Positions 1-6,567 of a stretch of 64,000 nt of DNA are shown in pieces (the stretch's first letter is position 1; each line of letters opens with the position of its first letter). A model generated the notes under the pieces. The model was not told the DNA's origin. It did not search any database and saw only the letters and a list, made by a program, of their open reading frames with translations. The stretch comes from Tyzzerella sp. An114. GTDB lineage: Bacteria; Bacillota; Clostridia; Lachnospirales; Anaerotignaceae. The stretch spans positions 1-64,000 of the forward strand of contig NZ_NFLT01000009.1 of assembly GCF_002161055.1 (NCBI RefSeq), in the 5' to 3' direction. A program made the position numbers and the translations under genes.

Positions 1-1224
1 AGAGTATTAGAAGTAGTGACAACACCAGAAGATGAAAACTGGGTATATGATACAACAATCTATAACTTCACAGTAAAAGACGGAAAAGCGTCAGTACAGG
101 CTGGAATAAACTTTGTAAACAAACTTAAAGATGATTCACCTGTTATTGGTGGAGATATTAAAGTTGTATTTAATAAAGGTAATGCTGGAAATATTGAAAA
201 CTTCCCAGATGGTTCTGTTGCAGTAGTTGTTGATAAAGGAACAAAACTTGAAACAAAAGATGTACCTAATATTATACCTGATACAAATTATAGATTTGTA
301 GGTTGGAAAGATGATGCAACAGGTACAATTTACACATCAGAAAATATACTTGAAATAGTTGTTGAAAATAATATGTCATTTACTGCACAGTATGAATATA
401 CTGGAGGTTCAAGTTCCGGTGGCGGTGGAGGTGGCTCTGGAAGTGGAAGAACTATCGAAGATGAAGATGTTCCATTAGCAAACCTTAACCTTGAAGACCA
501 CTTTGGATACGTTGTAGGTTATCCTGACGGAACAGTTAGACCAAATGACTATATTACACGTGAAGAAGTTGCTACAATATTCTTCCGTCTTATAGATGAC
601 TATTCAAGAGAAGAATATTGGTCAACAACAAATAGTTATACTGATACAGTTCCAACAGATTGGTCAAACAATGCTATATCAACTCTTGAAAAATCAAATA
701 TTATTTCTGGATATCCTGATGGAACATTCAGAGGTGACAATTATATTACAAGAGCTGAATTTGCTGTAATATCAGCAAGATTTGATGAAACACCTTATGT
801 TGGTGACGACTTATTTACAGATATATCCGGTCATTGGGCACAGGAATATATAAACAGAGCAGGTAATAGAGGTTGGTTACATGGTTATTCCGACGGAACA
901 TTTGCTCCAAATAAGTATATTACAAGAGCAGAAGCATTCACTCTTATAAATGCAGTTCTTGGACGTACACCAAATGATGAAAGTCTCTGTGATGGAATGG
1001 TAACATTTAGCGATAATCCAAAAGGTACATGGTATTACGCTCAAATTCAGGAAGCTACAAACTCACATAATGTTGCAGAACCTGTTGAAGGTGAAACAAA
1101 TGAAGTTTGGACAGAAGTAATTCCTATGAGAGATTGGAAAGCTATTGAACAGCCTTCAAACAAAACTTTCATTCCAGACCCATATGCACCAGAAATTCCT
1201 GATTTATCAGAAGTTACTGAATAA
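1..1224 (+). CDS. S-layer-homology (SLH) surface protein, 3' part only
   Basis: The frame is open to the left edge (base 1), so this is the C-terminal part of a longer gene. About 400 residues are visible. They hold an InlB B-repeat/Flg_new-type beta domain (around residues 50-130, with the typical FVGWKDD...FTAQYEY pattern), a glycine/serine linker (GGSSSGGGGGGSGSG), then three SLH motifs with cores GYPDGTVRPNDYITREE, GYPDGTFRGDNYITRAE and GYSDGTFAPNKYITRAE. SLH triplets anchor proteins non-covalently to secondary cell-wall polymers, so this end should sit in the wall with the missing N-terminal part outside. A strong terminator follows. The function of the upstream part cannot be seen. Confidence 0.9.
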   Translation, partial: RVLEVVTTPEDENWVYDTTIYNFTVKDGKASVQAGINFVNKLKDDSPVIGGDIKVVFNKGNAGNIENFPDGSVAVVVDKGTKLETKDVPNIIPDTNYRFVGWKDDATGTIYTSENILEIVVENNMSFTAQYEYTGGSSSGGGGGGSGSGRTIEDEDVPLANLNLEDHFGYVVGYPDGTVRPNDYITREEVATIFFRLIDDYSREEYWSTTNSYTDTVPTDWSNNAISTLEKSNIISGYPDGTFRGDNYITRAEFAVISARFDETPYVGDDLFTDISGHWAQEYINRAGNRGWLHGYSDGTFAPNKYITRAEAFTLINAVLGRTPNDESLCDGMVTFSDNPKGTWYYAQIQEATNSHNVAEPVEGETNEVWTEVIPMRDWKAIEQPSNKTFIPDPYAPEIPDLSEVTE

Positions 1225-1247
1225 TAAAAATTTGATATAATTTTTTG

Positions 1248-1275
1248 GGACGGCTTAAAAGCCGTCCTTTTTTTG
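1248..1275 (+). terminator. Rho-independent terminator of SLH gene
   Basis: Seven-base-pair GGACGGC/GCCGTCC stem with a six-base loop, followed by seven T, starting 24 bases after the stop. Confidence 0.9.
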
Positions 1276-1308
1276 TGTTATAATGTTTGAAAAAAAGGAG
1301 GAGTTAAA

Positions 1309-1665
1309 GTGGCAATAAACTTTATATGTTATTCTAAATGTAGCACTTGTAAAAAGGCTAAAAAATGGCTTATTGAAAATGGAATTGAATTTGATGAAAG
1401 AGATATAGTTATAAACAAACCCACAGCAGATGAGTTAAAGTTGTGGATAGAAAAGAGTAATTTGTCTATAAAGAAATTTTTTAATACAAGTGGAGTTCTT
1501 TATAGAGAAATGGGACTTAAAGATAAAATAAATGATATGTCCTTTGATGAGCAAATAGAAATTCTTTCTAGTGACGGTAAAATGGTAAAAAGACCTATTT
1601 TAATTACAGATAATAATGTTCTTGTAGGTTTTAAAGAAAAAGAATGGGAAGAAGTTTTTAAATAA
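1309..1665 (+). CDS. ArsC/Spx-family thioredoxin-fold protein
   Basis: 118 residues with a GTG start behind AAAGGAGGAG. The N-terminus has the thioredoxin-fold redox pair C-x2-C (YSKCSTCKKAKKW), and the conserved KRPILI segment of the ArsC/Spx/YffB family lies near the C-terminus. The length is typical. In this family the first Cys is a redox or arsenate-handling residue, and Spx relatives bind RNA polymerase. Nothing here shows arsenic genes nearby or an Spx-type partner, so the exact role is open; annotation as arsenate reductase would be over-specific. It has its own ribosome site after a terminator and is followed by an independent promoter. Confidence 0.8.
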   Translation: MAINFICYSKCSTCKKAKKWLIENGIEFDERDIVINKPTADELKLWIEKSNLSIKKFFNTSGVLYREMGLKDKINDMSFDEQIEILSSDGKMVKRPILITDNNVLVGFKEKEWEEVFK

Positions 1666-1669
1666 ATTG

Positions 1670-1698
1670 TTGACATAAACTATAAAAAATGGTATTTT
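1670..1698 (+). promoter_or_regulatory. Sigma-A promoter for ZTP-riboswitch transcript
   Basis: TTGACA (1670-1675), 17-base spacer, TATTTT (1693-1698). The predicted transcript start is about 1705, directly in front of the aptamer. Confidence 0.75.
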
Positions 1699-1704
1699 AA
1701 AAAT

Positions 1705-1776
1705 GGTTATACGACTGACGGAAGTGGAATAAACCACATGAAGTATAGCATAGTAATAGGCCGACCGTCTGGGCAA
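1705..1776 (+). ncRNA. ZTP (pfl) riboswitch aptamer
   Basis: The sequence matches the pfl/ZTP consensus. A 5' strand CGACTGACGG contains GACGG (1717-1721), which pairs with CCGTC (1765-1769). A small hairpin GTGG-AATAAA-CCAC lies at 1724-1737, followed by the family hallmark GGCCGACCGTCTGGGCA at the 3' end. This class senses the purine intermediates ZMP/ZTP, which accumulate when 10-formyl-tetrahydrofolate is short, and normally turns genes on. Here it precedes a formate/nitrite-family channel, which fits one-carbon supply. Confidence 0.85.
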
Positions 1777-1801
1777 AAAGTCCGGACTGTCGCCTTTTTT
1801 T
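1759..1801 (+). terminator. Riboswitch-controlled terminator
   Basis: GGCCGACCGTCTGGGC can pair (with G-U pairs and bulges) with GTCCGGACTGTCGCC, followed by seven T. The 5' arm is the same 3' half of the ZTP aptamer, so ligand binding and termination are mutually exclusive. This is a classic ON-switch layout. Confidence 0.8.
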
Positions 1802-1850
1802 GTGGGACAAACGGGCTTTTCCGATTATTTTTGGAAAGGACTGATTTTTT

Positions 1851-2612
1851 ATGTATTATGATGATTTTAAAAAGGTTTCTGATGGAGCTTCTAAAAAAGT
1901 TGATTTTATGAATAAGTCAATTTTAGGCTATGGTGTAAGTTCTATTTTAGCAGGAATATATATAGGTCTTGCTGTTATACTTGTAAATACCATAGGTGGT
2001 GCACTTCCTTCAGGTGCTGCAAAAATACTTATGGGAGCTGGCTTTTCTCTTGGTCTTTGTCTCGTTGTCATAGGTGGGGCAGAACTTTTTACAGGTAATG
2101 TTTTTTCAATGACATCAGGTATTTTAGATAATACAATTAATGCTTTTAATGGTATAAAACTTCTTGTTATATGTTATATTGGAAATTTTGTAGGTTCAAT
2201 TATTACAGCTTTATTATTTTATGCAGGTGGAGGGCTTAAAAGCGAAAATATAGCTCTTTTTATAAATAATTCTTCTTTATCAAAAATGTCTATGTCTAGT
2301 ACAGATATATTTTTTAAAGCTATACTCTGTAATATGCTTGTGTGTTTAGCTGTATGGTGTGCTACAAGATGTAAAAGTGAGTCTGGTAAAATAATGATGA
2401 TATTTTTATGTATATTCGCCTTTGTAGTTTCAGGCTTTGAGCATTGTATAGCTAATATGACTCTTATGACAGCTTCAATGCTTTCACCTTTTGCAGAGGG
2501 TGTTACATTGTCAGGATTTTTACATAATATTATATTTTCAACATTGGGAAATATAGTGGGAGGCAGTGTTTTTGTTGCTTTACCTTATTTTATAATTTCA
2601 AAATATAGATAA
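1851..2612 (+). CDS. Formate/nitrite transporter (FNT) family channel
   Basis: 253 residues, six predicted membrane segments, and the FNT signature GGAELFTGNVFSM around residue 75. FNT proteins are pentameric channels for formate, nitrite or related small anions in the cytoplasmic membrane. The ATG follows GGAAAGGA. The upstream ZTP riboswitch points to formate: ZTP rises when formyl-folate is limiting, and formate feeds formyl-tetrahydrofolate synthesis. The substrate is therefore inferred from context, not from residues. Single-gene transcript closed by a terminator shared with the convergent fructose operon. Confidence 0.88.
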   Translation: MYYDDFKKVSDGASKKVDFMNKSILGYGVSSILAGIYIGLAVILVNTIGGALPSGAAKILMGAGFSLGLCLVVIGGAELFTGNVFSMTSGILDNTINAFNGIKLLVICYIGNFVGSIITALLFYAGGGLKSENIALFINNSSLSKMSMSSTDIFFKAILCNMLVCLAVWCATRCKSESGKIMMIFLCIFAFVVSGFEHCIANMTLMTASMLSPFAEGVTLSGFLHNIIFSTLGNIVGGSVFVALPYFIISKYR

Positions 2613-2619
2613 TAAAAAA

Positions 2620-2646
2620 GCGTGTTTTTACGGAACACGCTTTTTT
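2620..2646. terminator. Bidirectional terminator
   Basis: GCGTGTT/AACACGC stem flanked by A6 on the left and T6 on the right. It serves the FNT gene on the plus strand and fruA on the minus strand. Confidence 0.85.
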
Positions 2647-2698
2647 CAGGTAATTTACAAAGGTATATTGTAGAAAGGGGATTGCATTATAATATTAA

Positions 2699-4589
2699 TT
2701 ATTTTGTTACTTTTTTCTTTAAAATTCCTAAAAGTATCATTCCTACTATTGAACCAACAACAAGAGATATAAGATATCCACCGCTGTTTCCAATAACAGG
2801 TACTACGAATATTCCACCATGAGGTGCTCTTAATGTACATCCAAAGAACATTGAAAGTCCGCCGGCTACTGCTGCATGCTGCACCTATTGCACATGAAGG
2901 AATTACTCTTAATGGGTCTGAAGCTGCAAATGGAATTGCACCTTCTGTTATAAATGAAAGTCCCATAATATAGTTTACAGGGCCTGATTTTCTTTCTGCT
3001 TCTGTAAATTTGTTTTTAAAGAATGTTGTTGCAAGAGCTATTGCAAGAGGTGGAACCATACCACCAATCATAACTGCTGCCATAATATCATACTGTCCAC
3101 TTGCTATTGATGCATTACCAAAAACATAAGCTGCTTTGTTTATAGGACCACCCATGTCTATTGCCATCATACCGCCAAGTATTACACCAAGAAGAACTTT
3201 ACTTCCTGAACCCATAGCGTTTAATGTATCAAAAAGCATTGTGTTTATAGCACCAACAGGTGGATTTATTATAAATATAATTATTGCTCCTATAAGGAAT
3301 ACACCGAATAAAGGATAAAGAAGTACAGGTTTTAATCCGTCAAGGCTGTGTGGAAGTTTGTCAAATACTTTTTTGAGTAATAACATAAGATAACCAGCAA
3401 TGAAACCTGCTATAAGTGCTCCTAAAAATCCGCTGCCGCCCTGATTTGCAAGATGACCACCAACAAAACCTACTGCTAAAGCTGGTCTGTCTGCAATACT
3501 CATTGCTATAAATCCTGCAAGTACAGGAAGCATAAATGAGAATGCACCATCACCTACTGATTTTAAAAATGCAGCAAATGGTGTGTTACTTCCGAAATTA
3601 CTTGGGTCTATTGTGAAATCGTCAAAGAGGAAAGCTAAAGCTATAAGTATACCGCCTCCAATAACGAATGGTAACATATGTGATACACCGTTCATAAGAT
3701 GCATATATATTTGATGTCCAATGCTTCCGCCAGCTTTTTCACTGCTGTCATCTTCACTGTGGTCAGCATGGAATATTGGTGCATCCTCTGCCATAGCACG
3801 TTTTAAAAGTTCTTCACCTTTATGAATACCGTCTGCAACTTTTGTCACTATTACTTTCTTTCCGTCAAAACGGTTCATTTCAACTTTTTTATCTGCTGCA
3901 ACAATTATACATTTTGCGTGTTCAATTTCTTCTTTTGTAAGTACATTTTTTGCTCCGCCAGAACCGTTTGTCTCAACTTTTATGCTGATACCCATTTCTT
4001 CCCCTTTTTTCATAAGGTTTTCAGCAGCCATAAATGTATGAGCAATACCTGTTGGACAAGCTGTTACTGCAAGAACATCATAAAATTCATTTGTTTTTGC
4101 TGGAGTTTCCTCTGCATATTCTTCACTGAATTTTTTTCTTTCAGCTTTATCTATTACATCAAGATATTCTTCTGCTGTTTTGGAGTTCATAAGATTTTTT
4201 CTGAAATCTTCGTCCATTAAAAGCATTGAAAGACGCTGTAAAACTTCTATATGAAGGTCTGCACCTTCTGCTGGTGCTGCAATCATAAAGAAAAGATTTG
4301 ATACTTCTCCGTCAAGAGCCTCATAATCAACACCACTAGGAACTGTCATTGATGCAAGTCCAGGATTTTTAACAGCTGAAACTTTTGCATGAGGTATTGC
4401 TATACCGTCTCCAATACCTGTTGTTCCTGATGCTTCTCTTGCTAAAATTCCTTTTTTATAATCTTCTTTGCTTGAAAGATGTCCGCCTTTGTCCATAAGC
4501 TCAACAAGTGTGTTTATGGCATCATCTTTTGATGAAACAGAGGCGTTAAGCATTATTGATTCTTTTTTCAGCAATTCTGTTATCTTCAA
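2699..4589 (-). pseudogene. fruA: Fructose-specific PTS EIIABC, frameshifted near the C-terminus
   Basis: TTG start behind GGAGGAG. Domain order is EIIA (residues 1-150, phospho-His67 in GIAIPHAK), EIIB-Fru (about 168-265, phospho-Cys178 in VTACPTGIAHT) and EIIC membrane domain (from about 295). Reading is normal to about residue 570 (FAASDPLRVIPSCAIGAA). A perfect 7-bp tandem duplication (TGCTGCA at 2870-2876 and 2877-2883) then shifts the frame. The correct C-terminus (AVAGGLSMFFGCTLRAPHGG... to KKKVTK) continues in another frame to the stop at 2699, while the shifted frame runs on as non-homologous sequence to 2655. Removing one copy restores a normal length of about 627 residues. The last EIIC helices are lost, so the protein is probably inactive unless the repeat slips. 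Last gene of fruR-fruK-fruA. Confidence 0.9.
2870..2883. repeat. 7-bp tandem duplication in fruA
   Basis: TGCTGCA occurs twice in direct succession. It is seven bases long, not a multiple of three, and is the only cause of the fruA frameshift. Confidence 0.9.
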
Positions 4590-4606
4590 AATAACTCCTC
4601 CTTGAT

Positions 4607-5509
4607 TTATAATCTCTTTAAGATTTCTAAAACTTCTTCTTTTGTAGCTAAATATTTTGAAAAAGCACTGGCACTTCCAGTTGCAACACCTGTTTTGAAT
4701 GCTTCTTCATAGCTTCCATTATTAAGATATCCTGCAATAAATCCTGCAACCATTGAATCTCCAGCACCTACTGAGTTTACAACTGTTCCTTTTGGTGCAG
4801 CACTTTTGTATATTTCGCCATTTTCTGTAATCATTATTGCACCGTCTCCGGCTCTTGATATAAGAACATTTCTTGCTCCCATATCCTGAAGTTTTTTTGC
4901 ATACTCTATTATTTCTTCTTCTGTTTTGAGAACAACTCCAAACATTTCTCCTAACTCATGGTTGTTTGGTTTTATAACGAAAGGATTGTATTTAAGTACA
5001 TTTAAAAGTAAATCCTTTGTGGCATCAACTGCTATTTTAATACCTTTATTTTGGAGCATTTCCATTATTTTTTCATATATATCCTGTGGAAGTGAAGGTG
5101 GAACACTTCCTGCAAGAACAAGAATGTCTCCCTCTTTAAGCTCTCTAAGTTTACTGTAAAGCATTTCAAGTTCATCAGCACTTATTGAAGGACCTGTGCA
5201 GTTTATTTCTGTTTCTTTATCTGCTTTTATTTTTACATTTATTCTTGATAAACCTTCTCTCAATTCTATAAAATCTGTGTTTATGCCAAATTCTTTTGCT
5301 CCATTTTCAATTTCTTTTCCTGTAAATCCAGCAATAAATCCAAGAGCGACATTTTCAAAACCAAGATTTTTAAGTACAGTGGACACGTTTATTCCTTTTC
5401 CACCGCTTAAAATCATTTCTGATGAACTTCTGTTTGTCTCACCCATTTTGAGATTTTCAACATTTATAATGTAGTCCAATGATGGATTAAAAGTAACAGT
5501 ATAAATCAT
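4607..5509 (-). CDS. fruK: 1-phosphofructokinase
   Basis: 300-residue PfkB-family sugar kinase that phosphorylates fructose 1-phosphate, the product of the PTS, to fructose 1,6-bisphosphate. Family marks: N-terminal MIYTVTFNPSLDYI, GGKGINVS in the substrate site, and the ATP/catalytic-base motif NSVGAGDSMVAGF near residue 250. The GGAGG ribosome site lies inside the end of fruR and the start is 1 base after the fruR stop, so translation is coupled. Between regulator and transporter, the standard Firmicutes fruRKA order. Confidence 0.95.
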   Translation of the reverse strand: MIYTVTFNPSLDYIINVENLKMGETNRSSSEMILSGGKGINVSTVLKNLGFENVALGFIAGFTGKEIENGAKEFGINTDFIELREGLSRINVKIKADKETEINCTGPSISADELEMLYSKLRELKEGDILVLAGSVPPSLPQDIYEKIMEMLQNKGIKIAVDATKDLLLNVLKYNPFVIKPNNHELGEMFGVVLKTEEEIIEYAKKLQDMGARNVLISRAGDGAIMITENGEIYKSAAPKGTVVNSVGAGDSMVAGFIAGYLNNGSYEEAFKTGVATGSASAFSKYLATKEEVLEILKRL

Positions 5510-5510
5510 A

Positions 5511-6257
5511 TCATATTACCTCCACTACTTCTGTTTCTTTTCTAATATCTTCGTCAGTCAGCTTATCTGTTATTATAATTGCCTCTGATAGTTTACCAAA
5601 TGTTACTGATGATATTTTGCCAAATTTTGATGAGTCACAGAGTATATAGCTTTTTCGGCATTGGGCTATTGCTCCTTTTTTGGTTAATGCTTCTGTAACA
5701 TCAGGTGTGCTTAAATTTGCTCTTTTTGAAACACCATTTGCTCCAAAAAATCCTTTTGTAAAGTTATATTTCTTGAGATTTTCAACTGTTTCATTTCCAA
5801 TAAGAGCTTCTGTTGTATTCTTAAATTCTCCTCCAGTTACAAATACCTTAAAACCTCTATTTGAAAGTTTTACAGCATGAGTTATGGCGTTTGTTACAAA
5901 AACAGCACTTTTTTCTGTTATATAGTCAATCATAAATTCTGTTGTTGTGCCTGCGTCAATGTATATAAAATCATTTTCTTCTATCAAAGAGGCTGCATAA
6001 GCTCCGATTTTTTTCTTTTGTTCTTTGTTAAGGTCATATCTTACAGAGACCTCAAAATCTTTTGTATTATAGTCCATATCAATGGCAGTTGCTCCGCCAT
6101 GTACTTTTATTAATTTTCCCAATTTATGAAGAGCATTAAGGTCTCTCCTTATTGTGGACTCTGAGGAGTTTAATAATTCAGTAAGTTCCTGTACAGTAAC
6201 TGATTTCTTTTCGTCAATAATTTTTAAAATCTTATTGAATCTTTCTTCGGTTAACAT
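5511..6257 (-). CDS. fruR: DeoR-family regulator of the fructose operon
   Basis: 248 residues from ATG at 6257, chosen over an upstream in-frame start because GGGAGAGGATAAC sits directly before it. The N-terminal DeoR winged helix (LTEERFNKILKIIDEKKSVTV, then SESTIRRDLNALHKLGKL) is followed by a sugar-phosphate-binding DeoRC domain with the typical DAGTTTEFM and TNAITHA segments. DeoR-type FruR proteins repress fru operons and are released by fructose phosphate. The four operator-like elements upstream support autoregulation of fruRKA. Confidence 0.92.
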   Translation of the reverse strand: MLTEERFNKILKIIDEKKSVTVQELTELLNSSESTIRRDLNALHKLGKLIKVHGGATAIDMDYNTKDFEVSVRYDLNKEQKKKIGAYAASLIEENDFIYIDAGTTTEFMIDYITEKSAVFVTNAITHAVKLSNRGFKVFVTGGEFKNTTEALIGNETVENLKKYNFTKGFFGANGVSKRANLSTPDVTEALTKKGAIAQCRKSYILCDSSKFGKISSVTFGKLSEAIIITDKLTDEDIRKETEVVEVI

Positions 6258-6292
6258 GTTATCCTCTCCCTGTAATAATAATATACCACCAA

Positions 6293-6344
6293 AAACAATC
6301 AAAATCAATCACATTAATGCATATGAAACAATCAAAATCAATCA
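6293..6344. promoter_or_regulatory. Two direct FruR operator repeats
   Basis: Identical 19-mers AAACAATCAAAATCAATCA at 6293-6311 and 6326-6344, 33 bp apart (about three helical turns, same face). They lie between the likely fruR start of transcription and the gene. Confidence 0.7.
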
Positions 6345-6354
6345 TGTTTCTTAT

Positions 6355-6384
6355 ATAATATGACGACAGTTTTGGGTTTTTCAA
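6355..6384 (-). promoter_or_regulatory. Likely promoter of fruRKA
   Basis: On the minus strand TTGAAA (6384-6379), 18-base spacer, TATTAT (6360-6355). The 19-mer repeats fall just downstream, as expected for repression. Confidence 0.55.
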
Positions 6385-6417
6385 CGTTTGTAATAAAATT
6401 ATATCATACTTTTAGTT

Positions 6418-6453
6418 GATTTTGACTGATTGAAAAATAAAACAGTCAAAATC
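6418..6453. promoter_or_regulatory. Inverted FruR-like operator pair
   Basis: GATTTTGACTG (6418-6428) and its perfect inverted copy CAGTCAAAATC (6443-6453), related to the 19-mer downstream repeats. They lie upstream of the fru promoter and could allow looping with the downstream pair. Confidence 0.5.
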
Positions 6454-6494
6454 CGTCAAAAATAAATGTGATAAAATTTATCGACATTTCTATA

Positions 6495-6522
6495 TTGACA
6501 TATTTGATTTAATATATATAAT
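6495..6522 (+). promoter_or_regulatory. Promoter of copA-csoR
   Basis: TTGACA (6495-6500), 16-base spacer, TATAAT (6517-6522). Near-consensus sigma-A promoter. Confidence 0.8.
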
Positions 6523-6530
6523 TAAATATA

Positions 6531-6554
6531 TATACCACACCCCCCTGGGGTATA
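6531..6554. promoter_or_regulatory. CsoR-type copper operator
   Basis: A GC-rich pseudo-palindrome TATACCACACCCCCCTGGGG followed by TATA, strikingly GC-rich against the AT background. It covers the expected transcription start just below the -10. CsoR operators have this TACC...GGGGTA architecture. The csoR gene itself closes the operon. Confidence 0.75.
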
Positions 6555-6567
6555 AAGGAGGCTTAAA

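Noticed and set aside
2699-2884. 61-codon frame as a separate small membrane protein
   Set aside because: It is the true C-terminus of the fructose EIIC domain, separated only by the 7-bp duplication.
3822-4220. 132-codon plus-strand frame opposite fruA
   Set aside because: Cys/Phe-rich antisense shadow of the EIIA/EIIB coding strand, with no ribosome site or family resemblance.
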